DNA from: Alphaproteobacteria bacterium
Lineage (GTDB): Bacteria; Pseudomonadota; Alphaproteobacteria; DSM-16000; Inquilinaceae
NCBI GenBank assembly: GCA_029263555.1
Contig: JAJUFW010000014.1
Coordinates: 1-15,018 of the forward strand
Length of the DNA stretch: 15,018 nt
Reading direction: 5' to 3'
The translations under genes and the position numbers were made by a program. Within the stretch, counting starts at the first letter, position 1; every line of letters begins with the position of its first letter. This document shows, in pieces, positions 1 through 7,259 of this stretch. The notes beneath the pieces are model-generated. The model was given only the letters and a program-made list of their open reading frames with translations. It was not told where the DNA came from and ran no database searches.

Positions 1-2530
1 CGGGAACCGGGTGGCGTTCCAGCAAAATGCCGATCCCGGGCTTGAAATCCTGCACCTCGCCGCTGTGCGACCGCTGGCCTTCGGGAAACCAGACCAGGCT
101 TTCGCCACGCTTCAGCACGGCGGCGCCGAGCGCGAGGCTGGAAAAGGCACCATGGCGCGGATCGATGGGTACGGCCTGCGCCAGTCGGCTGACCCGGCGG
201 GTCAGCGCATTGCCGAAGGCGACGCCCGCGTCTCCGGCCCAGAAGGTCCGGCGCAAGCGCCCGTAATCGAGGGCCGCGGCCACGACGAAGGGGTCGAGAA
301 AGCTGCCATGCGTCGGCGTGAACACCGCCTGTCCCTCGGGCAGCCGATCGACCCCGTGGGCCTGAAGGCGGAACAGATGGCGCATGATCAGGCGGTCGAT
401 CCCGTGCAGGACGCGCGCGAACCTGGCCTCGGCCGGGCCCAGCGGCTTCAGCCACCGTTTCTGGTCGTCGGTGAGATGCGCCTCCGGCCGGTCCAGGATC
501 GATAGGCTGAACGCCGTCTCCCCCGACCCCGATGCCTCGGCCACTTCGCGCAGCAGGTCGCGGACCGTCTCGATCCGTGCGATCGTCTCTTCCGAAAGCT
601 CCACACCCGTCCGCTGTCCGATCTCCAGCGTGAAGGTGATCCATTCCATCGAGTCGACGCCGAGATCGAGCTGCGGGCTGCTGTCCGGCGTCAGCCGGCG
701 ATCGGCGTAGCGGCCGGCAAGCCAGTCCCAGGTCGAACGCGCCGCCGGATTGCCGAGCAGCGCCCGGTCCTCCGCCGACATCGCCTCCGGCGCAACCGGC
801 TGCGCGGCCTCGATCCCGATGTCGCCCTGCTTGGCCCGGTCGAAGCGTTCGGCCAGGAGATGGCGGCGCGGCTTGCCGAGACGCGTGCGCGGCAGCGGTT
901 CGGGGGTGATCGCATAGTCCGCAAGGCGCTGGTAGGACGGAAGCCGACGGGACTGCTCGCGCAACGCGGCATCGACCGCCTTCGCGGGGTCGCCGTCCGG
1001 GCCGATCGCGTTCGGATTCGGCACGATCACCGCGACCAGCCTGCCGTCCTTCTGCAGCACCCCGATCTCGCGGATCACCGGGCTTGCGAGATAGGCGTCC
1101 TCCACCGTCTCGGGCTGGACGTTCTTCCCGCTCTCCGTGACGATCATCGTCGAGGCGCGACCGACGATGCAGAGATACCCGTCGTCGAGATAGCCGAGAT
1201 CGCCGGTGCGGAACCAGCCGTCCTCGGTGAAGGCCTTCCCGGTCTTATCGGGCAGATTCCGGTAGCCGGCAAACACTCCGGGCCCGCGGACGAGGATTTC
1301 GCCATAACCATGCGCGCCGCCGTCGTCCTCTGCCGCCGGCGGCTCCTTGCCGCCGCTTGCGATGCGAAGCTCGACGCCGGGAACCGGCCGCCCGGCCGTC
1401 TCCAGCCTTCCCTCGCCGGGCAGGTTCCAGGTCAGCATCGGGGAGGTCTCGGTCAGGCCGTAGCCGCTCGCGACCTGCCAGCCGAAGCCTTCCAGGCGCC
1501 GGGCCAGGTCGGGATCGAGTGCCGCGCCGCCCGAAACCAGGAGCCGCAGATCCGGGGCAATTCGCGCGCGCAGCGGGCGGAACAGCGCCAGGCCGGGGCG
1601 GAGACCCAGATGGCGCCCCAACCACATGCTGGCCGCGAGCCCGGCCCGCACCAGGCCCGCGGCGATCCGGCCATAAGCCTCGATCCGTGTGCGCACGGCC
1701 GTGTCGAAGGCGCTGTAGAGGCGTGGCACGCCCATGATCAGGGTCACCGACCGATCCCGCATGGCGCTTGCGATCTCCGGGCCGGTCAGCGATCGCGGCA
1801 GCACGATCGGCAAGCCGAGCGCCAGCGGCGCCAGCATGCCGAAAACGAAGGGATAGACGTGATGCAGCGGCAGCGGCAGCAGCACGCGGTCGTCCGGGGT
1901 GGCCAGCTCCGCCGCCACGATCGCATTCAGCTGAAAGACGAGATTGGCATGGCTGAGGGGGACGCCCTTGGGCGGGCCGGTGGTGCCGGAGGTGTAGAAG
2001 AGGGCCGCCAGGTCGCCCGGTTCGACCGGGGGCAACGGGCGGCCCGCGCCCGCCGTCAGTCGACGCCAGCTTCGTTCGTCGTCGGCATCGTCCAGGACGA
2101 CCGGTCGGGGCCGGGCGTCGGCATCGTCCCGCCGCAGCCGGCCGGCACCGCTTGCGGTCACGAAGGCGAACCGGGCGCCGCTGTCCTCCAGCACCCGGTC
2201 AAGCGTTCCATCCTCCAGCTGCACATCCAGCGGGACGATCACGCCACCCGCCCGAATCACCGCCAGGCAGGCCGCGATCCATTCTGCGCTGTTGCCGGAC
2301 AGAAGGGTGACGGCGTCGCCTTTCCGCAGACCGGCCTGCGCCAGCCCCTGTGCCAAGGCACCGGCACGGTCCGCCAGATCCCCGTAGGTCCAGGTTTCGA
2401 CAGTCCTGCGGCCGGGCACCACGACCGCCGGCTTGTCGCCATGGGCGGAGAGCCTGTCGATGACGTCCGACAATGTGCGGAACATTGCCGCCCCCATCGG
2501 CCGGTCGCTATGCGCGCGATGTCCGGGCAT
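1..2530 (-). CDS. Acyl-CoA/acyl-ACP synthetase – acyl carrier – PlsC acyltransferase fusion (3' end beyond window)
   Basis: Three domains are visible in order. An AMP-forming ligase covers about residues 15-560, with the ATP loop YTSGTTGPPKG near 176, GYGLTETSP near 355, DGWFRTGDLGYLDDGY near 436 and a lysine in RLGKPRR near 550. An acyl carrier domain has the phosphopantetheine site LGVDSMEW near 625. A PlsC-type glycerolipid acyltransferase has the HX4D motif THGSFLD near 742 and FPEGQRS near 817. By family knowledge it would activate a fatty acid, hold it on the carrier serine and pass it to a lysophospholipid or similar acceptor at the membrane. The domain order is the reverse of E. coli Aas. 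The C-terminus lies past base 1. Starts at 2530, 2497 and 2485 share the frame; 2530 is chosen because AAAAGGAA lies just before it, though the spacing is short. A sigma-EcfG-like promoter lies about 70 bases upstream. The domains are clear; the substrate is not known. Confidence 0.9.
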   Translation of the reverse strand, partial: MPGHRAHSDRPMGAAMFRTLSDVIDRLSAHGDKPAVVVPGRRTVETWTYGDLADRAGALAQGLAQAGLRKGDAVTLLSGNSAEWIAACLAVIRAGGVIVPLDVQLEDGTLDRVLEDSGARFAFVTASGAGRLRRDDADARPRPVVLDDADDERSWRRLTAGAGRPLPPVEPGDLAALFYTSGTTGPPKGVPLSHANLVFQLNAIVAAELATPDDRVLLPLPLHHVYPFVFGMLAPLALGLPIVLPRSLTGPEIASAMRDRSVTLIMGVPRLYSAFDTAVRTRIEAYGRIAAGLVRAGLAASMWLGRHLGLRPGLALFRPLRARIAPDLRLLVSGGAALDPDLARRLEGFGWQVASGYGLTETSPMLTWNLPGEGRLETAGRPVPGVELRIASGGKEPPAAEDDGGAHGYGEILVRGPGVFAGYRNLPDKTGKAFTEDGWFRTGDLGYLDDGYLCIVGRASTMIVTESGKNVQPETVEDAYLASPVIREIGVLQKDGRLVAVIVPNPNAIGPDGDPAKAVDAALREQSRRLPSYQRLADYAITPEPLPRTRLGKPRRHLLAERFDRAKQGDIGIEAAQPVAPEAMSAEDRALLGNPAARSTWDWLAGRYADRRLTPDSSPQLDLGVDSMEWITFTLEIGQRTGVELSEETIARIETVRDLLREVAEASGSGETAFSLSILDRPEAHLTDDQKRWLKPLGPAEARFARVLHGIDRLIMRHLFRLQAHGVDRLPEGQAVFTPTHGSFLDPFVVAAALDYGRLRRTFWAGDAGVAFGNALTRRVSRLAQAVPIDPRHGAFSSLALGAAVLKRGESLVWFPEGQRSHSGEVQDFKPGIGILLERHPVP

Positions 2531-2597
2531 CGGTTCCTTTTCGGCTGGCTGCCGCCCGACTCAAGGGCGGGCAAGCGGCGGGCGCGATCCGAATGCC

Positions 2598-2622
2598 AAC
2601 GTGTGGTGCCGGCGCCGGTTCC
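2598..2622 (-). promoter_or_regulatory. Sigma-EcfG-type (general stress) promoter for the acyltransferase fusion gene
   Basis: The minus strand reads GGAAC (2622-2618), 16 bases, then CGTT (2601-2598). This matches every fixed position of the alphaproteobacterial EcfG consensus GGAAC-N16/17-CGTT. It sits about 68 bases before the 2530 start in the correct orientation and in a gap between genes. Transcription would begin near 2590. Assignment to EcfG is inference from sequence alone. Confidence 0.55.
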
Positions 2623-2642
2623 CCCGCCTTACGGGCGGAACC
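2617..2642 (-). terminator. Strong hairpin between the small secreted gene and the fusion gene
   Basis: GGTTCC and GGAACC arms enclose a further 4 bp stem with one bulged G and a 5-base loop. There is no T-run, so it is not a classical intrinsic terminator. It lies 112 bases past the stop of the 99-residue gene and its 3' arm overlaps the -35 element of the EcfG-like promoter. It could end the upstream transcript or be incidental. Confidence 0.3.
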
Positions 2643-2753
2643 TGGGAGGGTCCGGTCTGTTACACGGGGGTATTCCCTGGCGACCGGCGGGCCGCATGCC
2701 CAGACGGGCGGACCCCGGAGCGCCTGACGAGGGCGAAGCCTTGACGGCATGGC

Positions 2754-3053
2754 TCAATCGGCGGAGTCGATCGTCGCCCCACCGTCGTCGGTCTCGGGAT
2801 AGACGCCGATTTCGCGCCGGATCTGTTCGACGACCAGAAGGCAATTCTCGTCGTCGCCGTTATCACGCAGGGAAACGGCGCCCTTCATCAGGCTCTCGTA
2901 TTTCGTGCGATCCTCGTCGCTCAACTCCGCCGTCTCGACATCCTGCTGCAATCGCTCGAGTTCGGCAGCGCATCCGTCTTGGGCGTTCGCCGCAACGGGC
3001 GCCAGCGCCAGCACCGCCGAAAGGCCGAGCAGAGCAAGCAGACGATCGGCCAT
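2754..3053 (-). CDS. Small exported helical protein with two cysteines (99 aa)
   Basis: The N-terminus is a signal peptide: a hydrophobic stretch at residues 5-21 and an ANA cleavage site at 22-24, giving a mature protein of about 75 residues. The mature part has two predicted amphipathic helices (GCAAELERLQQDVE; NCLLVVEQIRREIGVY) and exactly two cysteines, C28 and C71, which could form one disulfide in the periplasm. The tail is acidic. It resembles the many small periplasmic alphaproteobacterial proteins of unknown function; no catalytic motif is seen. A good ribosome site, AAGGAG, lies 5 bases before ATG at 3053. It follows the 224-residue gene after a 284-base gap and has its own promoter candidate, so it need not belong to the YcaO locus. 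Confidence 0.75.
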   Translation of the reverse strand: MADRLLALLGLSAVLALAPVAANAQDGCAAELERLQQDVETAELSDEDRTKYESLMKGAVSLRDNGDDENCLLVVEQIRREIGVYPETDDGGATIDSAD

Positions 3054-3074
3054 GTGTCTCCTTCGCCTCCGGGA

Positions 3075-3110
3075 CGGTTAGGGGATTTGAGGATTCATCA
3101 CAGCTAACCG
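3075..3110 (-). repeat. Inverted repeat CGGTTAG...CTAACCG in the leader of the small exported gene
   Basis: Perfect 7-base arms lie at 3075-3081 and 3104-3110, separated by 22 bases in an unusually AT-rich patch upstream of the 99-residue gene. One arm overlaps the candidate -10 element, so an operator is possible. No known regulator motif is recognised. Confidence 0.35.
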
Positions 3111-3130
3111 GCCGTACCGGGCGAGGTTCC
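3106..3130 (-). promoter_or_regulatory. Possible sigma-EcfG-type promoter for the small exported protein
   Basis: The minus strand has GGAAC (3130-3126), 16 bases, then GGTT (3109-3106). This is one mismatch from the EcfG consensus -10 CGTT. It lies about 53 bases upstream of the ATG at 3053. It is weaker evidence than the perfect match before the acyltransferase fusion gene. Confidence 0.33.
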
Positions 3131-3337
3131 GGACGGGCAGCGGCTATCCTGCCCATGGGCGACCGCCGTCCGACGGGCGGCGCCTCTCAAGGGCGCGGCA
3201 TCGGACCGGCCGCGGCGAGACCTTCCTTCCGGATCATCGTGGACATCGGGCCGATCAGCGCCGGCGATGCGGCCCATGACGTGTTCAAGGTGCTGCAGCG
3301 CCGCGCCGGCGACCGCCCGGCTTGCCGGATCGGTCGT

Positions 3338-4012
3338 CTATTCGGTGAGGCGGCCGCCCCGGTGATTGAGCGCCATGGTGGCCCTGTAGGTCGACGGGGA
3401 GCGTCGGCCGGGCAGGTTCGCCTCCAGCACCAGCTGTTCGACGAAGCCCTGGTTGACCTCGATCTCCACGCACTGGTCCAGCTTGTCGACGATCCAGAGG
3501 CGATACCCTTCGGCCTCCTTTTCCTTGTAGCCGCAGTCATCCGCGGGGATGCTGCGGGGAAGCGCCGGAAGCAGCATGATCTTCGGCTTGGGAAGGTCGT
3601 AGCAGTGGCCTTCATAGGCATAGCCATAGATGATGCCGATGGATAGCGGCCGGTCGTCCGCATCCTCGAAGTCGAAGGACGCAGAGATATAGACCACCCC
3701 CATCGCCTTGATCTGCATCGGCATGAAATAGGTGAACTTGACCGGGAAGGCGAAAGGTGAAAATGGCGGCCATGCATCGACATGCGACGGGTCGACCGCC
3801 CTCAGCTTCGCCTCCACCTGCCTCGACTCCTCCTCGCCGATGTCGTATCGGCCGGACTGCGAGATCGTGACGTCCGTATTGTCGATCGTGAAGGTGGTCG
3901 GCCTGGCCGGGTGCCCGATATCGGAGAATCCCGGAATGCCGTAGAGGCGCACCTGAGTGGCGTGGTAGGCGTTGTCCGGAAAGGTGAAGGTCGGCTTGTG
4001 GAAGTCGCTCAT
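3338..4012 (-). CDS. Orphan protein of the YcaO–TfuA locus (224 aa), unknown function
   Basis: I recognise no family. The protein is rich in aromatic residues and predicted strand (for example VKFTYFMPMQ near 91-100 and GVVYISASFDFED near 105-117), with no signal peptide and no membrane segment. Three cysteines stand at 137 (GHCYD), 160 (DDCGY) and 181 (DQCVE). The ATG at 4012 has the ribosome site AAGGAC directly before it and lies 27 bases after the metallopeptidase stop, so the two are very likely co-transcribed. Position in the YcaO–TfuA unit makes it a candidate substrate, carrier or accessory factor, but that is inference. Downstream of its TAG the same frame stays open for 77 codons with coding-like composition. 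Confidence 0.75.
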   Translation of the reverse strand: MSDFHKPTFTFPDNAYHATQVRLYGIPGFSDIGHPARPTTFTIDNTDVTISQSGRYDIGEEESRQVEAKLRAVDPSHVDAWPPFSPFAFPVKFTYFMPMQIKAMGVVYISASFDFEDADDRPLSIGIIYGYAYEGHCYDLPKPKIMLLPALPRSIPADDCGYKEKEAEGYRLWIVDKLDQCVEIEVNQGFVEQLVLEANLPGRRSPSTYRATMALNHRGGRLTE

Positions 4013-4039
4013 GTCCTTCGTCCCCTGAATGACCTGCCG

Positions 4040-5215
4040 CTACAGAATCTCTCGCCAGCGAAAATTGGCTTCGAAGCCCGCGGTCAGGTCCGGTTCGCCG
4101 TCTAAGGCGGATTCGAGGACCGCCACGGCAATGCGGTCGAAACTCAGATGGTCGGGGTCCAGCATCCGCCATGCCCGGGCCAGCACCAGCCCGACCTCGT
4201 CACGGGCCCGGGCGAGGGCGGACTTGAATAGGAACGGGCGGGCGCGGTAGGCCGATGCGGTGAGCGCGGTGAGGCGGTCGAGCAGGGCCCCGTCGAAATC
4301 CCTGACATCGATGTCGAGAAGCCGTGCGTCGGCCAGCCCCTCCTCCACCAGGAGGGCGTGGAACCGATCGACAAGCGTGTCGAACATCGCGCCGGTAAAC
4401 GGTCGCGAGCGGTCGTGCACCTCGCTCGTCACTTCCGACAGGCGGCGCGAATTGCTGGCAAGCCTGATCTGCCGCTCGCCGGTCAGTTCCACGATCCGGT
4501 TCAGCTCGTTCAAGGTCAGCAGGTTGCCGTGGCAACGCCTGAGCAGCCGTTCGAGCCCGGTGTCGAAATGAAGGAACGACAATAGCGATACGAGATCGGC
4601 AGAGGCCTCGTGAAAGGCGCCGAAGTCGCCCGTATAGGCCAGGTCTTCCGGCACGCCCATCAGGGAGAACAGGATGGCATGGCCGACTTCGTGCGCGATC
4701 GTGTCGAAATTCAGCGCGAAGGGATATGTCCTGCCGTCCGGCCCGCGTTCGACGCCAAGCTCGAGGAATCCGTAGCCGGACTGGGCGTTCTCCCAGTCGA
4801 GCCAGGGGATGATCTCCAGCTGTTCGTAAGTCTCCGCGAAATGCCAGACGAGCGGCCGGCCCAGATAGCTCTCCCAGATGTCGAGGACGCGGCTGACCGC
4901 GGCAAAGGCATGGGCGGCCACGAATTCGCGCGTGCCGGGCTGAATATGGTCGAAATGACCGTCCGGCCCCGCCGCTGCCGGCGGATGGGTCAGCCCCACG
5001 AAGGGCGGCAGATAGGGAAATTCATAGGGATCCTTCGCCAGGGCGGCGTCGCGGACATAGACGCGCGCGTCAGACGGCCCGGGCTGCAGGGAGGCCGGAT
5101 CGGTGGAAATCCAGACAGTCTCCGGAGTCGCATAGCCCGGCACGTGCGGCGCCTGAGGGTAGATCAGGAATCTGGTCCCGAGGCCCGTGCCCTCCTTGCT
5201 CTCGTCGCGAGGCAT
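4040..5215 (-). CDS. M4-like (gluzincin) zinc metallopeptidase, cytosolic, 391 aa
   Basis: The zinc site HEVGH is at residues 175-179 (IAHEVGHAILF). GAFHEASAD follows at 199-207, giving a glutamate ligand at E203 and the thermolysin-style E-x3-D pattern. VHDRSRPFTGAMFD at 266-279 resembles the thermolysin region holding the transition-state histidine. The spacing of H179 to E203 (24) is a little longer than in thermolysin. There is no signal peptide or propeptide, so it should act in the cytoplasm, unlike secreted M4 enzymes. It starts 85 bases after TfuA and is followed 27 bases later by the 224-residue orphan. A plausible role is cleavage of a YcaO–TfuA product, but no substrate is evident. 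The GGGGGG ribosome site at 5224-5231 lies in a short palindrome, 10 bases from ATG, and could be partly occluded. Confidence 0.82.
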   Translation of the reverse strand: MPRDESKEGTGLGTRFLIYPQAPHVPGYATPETVWISTDPASLQPGPSDARVYVRDAALAKDPYEFPYLPPFVGLTHPPAAAGPDGHFDHIQPGTREFVAAHAFAAVSRVLDIWESYLGRPLVWHFAETYEQLEIIPWLDWENAQSGYGFLELGVERGPDGRTYPFALNFDTIAHEVGHAILFSLMGVPEDLAYTGDFGAFHEASADLVSLLSFLHFDTGLERLLRRCHGNLLTLNELNRIVELTGERQIRLASNSRRLSEVTSEVHDRSRPFTGAMFDTLVDRFHALLVEEGLADARLLDIDVRDFDGALLDRLTALTASAYRARPFLFKSALARARDEVGLVLARAWRMLDPDHLSFDRIAVAVLESALDGEPDLTAGFEANFRWREIL

Positions 5216-5299
5216 GATCGGGGGTCCCCCCTCGCCATCGCTACGATAATCGCTCCCGCGGGGGCGAGGAAGGACGGATTTCCGGACCCTCCCTGTCCC

Positions 5300-6064
5300 T
5301 CAAGCCGGGTCAATGCCGCAATGGCGCAGATCCCGCAGGAACGCCGTGGTCGTGACGAACGCTGCGGCAGGCGGGACCGGCATGCCGGTCGCTTCCAAGT
5401 CATGCAGGAGGCGGAGCGCCCGAAGGGCGTCGTCCCGCTTCTGATCGACGAAGGAGCGCCGGATCCCGTCCGCGAGCGCCAGCCGGTCCGAAAGGGGGAG
5501 CGCGCCGCCGAACGCGCGGTCGACCATGCCGGCGACCGTTCGGTCGCGGAAGTTGAGGGAGCGGGCCGCGCCTTCCAGGACAAGACGCGTCCCGCGGTCG
5601 ATCAGGCCGCTTCGCTCGGCATGCCGGACAGTGATCGTCAGGTCCACGAGCGACCGCGTGAGCGCGCGAGAACCTAGCTCACGCGGGCCATGCAGCACCG
5701 CGACCGCATCGTCCGGCAGCAGGGGAAACCGCCGGTACCAGCGAAAGATCAGGCCGACGCCGATCATGCCCTGGCGGCTGAGCTCTGCCGCGCGGAGAGC
5801 CCCGAGGCTGGCGGCCCCGAAGACCGGGAAGCCGCGCGCCATCGCCCAGAGCAGCTCCTTGTGCCGCACCGCCGGCTCGCCCTCGAAGACACCGTCGATC
5901 AGCAGGATTGCCGAGGGGCGGAAACGCAGCACCGCCGAGACGACCGAACCCTGGGCCGCGGGCGGACAGAAAACGGCCGCGAGATGCCGCCGCGCTTCCT
6001 CGACGGCCAGCGTCGGCCCAAGGAAGACGACCGGCCTTGCATCGCCCGCGCCCGATCCTTCCAC
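5300..6064 (-). CDS. TfuA-like protein (thioamidation partner of YcaO)
   Basis: The TfuA core is plain: VFLGPTL at 13-19, PPAAQGS at 34-40, IDGVF at 56-60, HKE at 68-70, GAASLGALRAAEL at 83-95, GMIGVGLIFRWY at 99-110 and DDAVAVLH at 118-125. A helical extension of about 120 residues follows. TfuA proteins were named from the trifolitoxin cluster and work with YcaO enzymes in installing backbone thioamides, probably by helping supply sulfur or recruit the substrate. The start is GTG at 6064, one base after the YcaO stop (6068-6066), with GGAGG about 6 bases upstream, so the pair is translationally linked. The next gene, a metallopeptidase, starts 85 bases later. The family call is firm; thioamide chemistry in this locus is inference. 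Confidence 0.88.
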   Translation of the reverse strand: MEGSGAGDARPVVFLGPTLAVEEARRHLAAVFCPPAAQGSVVSAVLRFRPSAILLIDGVFEGEPAVRHKELLWAMARGFPVFGAASLGALRAAELSRQGMIGVGLIFRWYRRFPLLPDDAVAVLHGPRELGSRALTRSLVDLTITVRHAERSGLIDRGTRLVLEGAARSLNFRDRTVAGMVDRAFGGALPLSDRLALADGIRRSFVDQKRDDALRALRLLHDLEATGMPVPPAAAFVTTTAFLRDLRHCGIDPA

Positions 6065-6065
6065 C

Positions 6066-7259
6066 TCAGCCCTCCGTCAATGGCCGAAGCTCCGGCACGA
6101 CCACGCGCACCGCGGCGATCCCGCGGCACGGACGGGTGTCGAGCGGCGTGCACAACACCGAGGAGATCCCGGCCCCCGACAGATGCCGGAGGAGGCGATC
6201 CAGCGGATCGCCCTCCGTTGCCGGGGCCCGTTCCCGCAGGGCGGCGAAGTCCATCGGCTTCGGGCCTTCGGCGAGGAGACGGCGATGCCCATCGATGAGG
6301 CCCCAATCCGTGTGGCGCGGGAAGGAGGCGCGCGTGATGTCGTCGCGGGCGCCGGAAATCGCGGCAAGGCGCGACTGCGCCGCTTCGAGAAGGGCCCGCC
6401 GGGCGGCCGAGACCGGATCCGGATCGGCGGCAAAGCCGTCGGCCGGATAGGGCGTTATCAGCGGGAGGCTGCCGTCCTCCATCACCTGGCACCAGACGAC
6501 CGGAACGCCGGCCATCCCCGGCGCGGACCAGAACGCGCAATGGAGGCCGGCCGCCCTGACCCTTTCCACGAGTTCCTCCAACTCGGCGTCCCCGGCGGTT
6601 CCGGGATCGATCCGGAACCTCTGGAAGAACCCATGCACGCGATGCGCCCGGGCGACCGCGTCCCGTTCCAGGCATTCGAGAAGCCCGTGCAGTACCGCCG
6701 CGCGTTCCGAGAACGCCGCGGCAAGCCCCGTCGTGGACGCGAAGAAGAGGCCGTCCGATGCGACCGGCGGCTCGACATAGGCCGTGTGGACCATCTCGAG
6801 CGGCAGCCATGCGGGTCCGCCCGTGAGGAGATCGGTCGCCCGGGTCCAGGCCGTCTCGATTCGGGGCCAGTTCGCCGGCGCATTCGGCAACACATGCCGA
6901 GCAAACAGTTCATGGGCGACGCCCAGCTTCTCCGCAGAGGCCCTCACCGGGCGAAGGCGGTCGATCCGCTCCGCGAAGAACTGTTCGGCCGCCTCCATGA
7001 TGGACGACACCGCCGCAGCATCGCGGTCACGCCCCTTCCCCTGGGTCACGGCATTGGCGAGGCCGAGCGGCCGCACGGCCTGGACCACCGGTATTCCGAT
7101 CCGGTCGAGGCCGGTGATGTCCCCGATCCGGGTGATGCCCAGCACCGAGAGCCGCGGCAGCAGGAGCCGGAGGGCGCGGCCCGGATCTTCCCCCCGCCGG
7201 GCGTCCTCGTCCGCGGTGCGGCCGTGCGAGAGCGATGCCCTGTCGGGCCCGCCCCTCAT
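6066..7259 (-). CDS. YcaO-family ATP-dependent amide-activating enzyme (397 aa)
   Basis: YcaO enzymes phosphorylate a peptide backbone amide with ATP so that a nucleophile (Cys/Ser side chain or sulfide) can attack. Visible marks are TGLDRIGIPV at 49-58, SSIMEAAEQ at 85-93 and LLECLERDA at 193-201, the two ExxE motifs typical of the Mg/ATP site. STTGLAAAF at 175-183 and EAAQSRLAAISGARDD at 292-307 carry the conserved Gln and Arg. The end, VVVPELRPLTEG, lacks the PxPxP tail of azoline-forming cyclodehydratases. With TfuA next door this favours a thioamide-forming type. ATG at 7259 overlaps the stop of the upstream signalling gene as ATGA, and TfuA follows after one base. No E1-like or ocin-ThiF partner is present in the window. 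Confidence 0.9.
   Translation of the reverse strand: MRGGPDRASLSHGRTADEDARRGEDPGRALRLLLPRLSVLGITRIGDITGLDRIGIPVVQAVRPLGLANAVTQGKGRDRDAAAVSSIMEAAEQFFAERIDRLRPVRASAEKLGVAHELFARHVLPNAPANWPRIETAWTRATDLLTGGPAWLPLEMVHTAYVEPPVASDGLFFASTTGLAAAFSERAAVLHGLLECLERDAVARAHRVHGFFQRFRIDPGTAGDAELEELVERVRAAGLHCAFWSAPGMAGVPVVWCQVMEDGSLPLITPYPADGFAADPDPVSAARRALLEAAQSRLAAISGARDDITRASFPRHTDWGLIDGHRRLLAEGPKPMDFAALRERAPATEGDPLDRLLRHLSGAGISSVLCTPLDTRPCRGIAAVRVVVPELRPLTEG

Noticed and set aside
2643..2750. Possible riboswitch-like leader before the acyltransferase fusion
   Set aside because: Apart from one hairpin, no conserved cobalamin, TPP, SAM or other riboswitch core could be found.
860..3646. Very long plus-strand open frame (928 codons)
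   Set aside because: It is antisense to the AMP-ligase fusion, the small exported gene and the start of the orphan; the translation is low-complexity Arg/Ala/Gly/Pro with no domain. It results from high GC.
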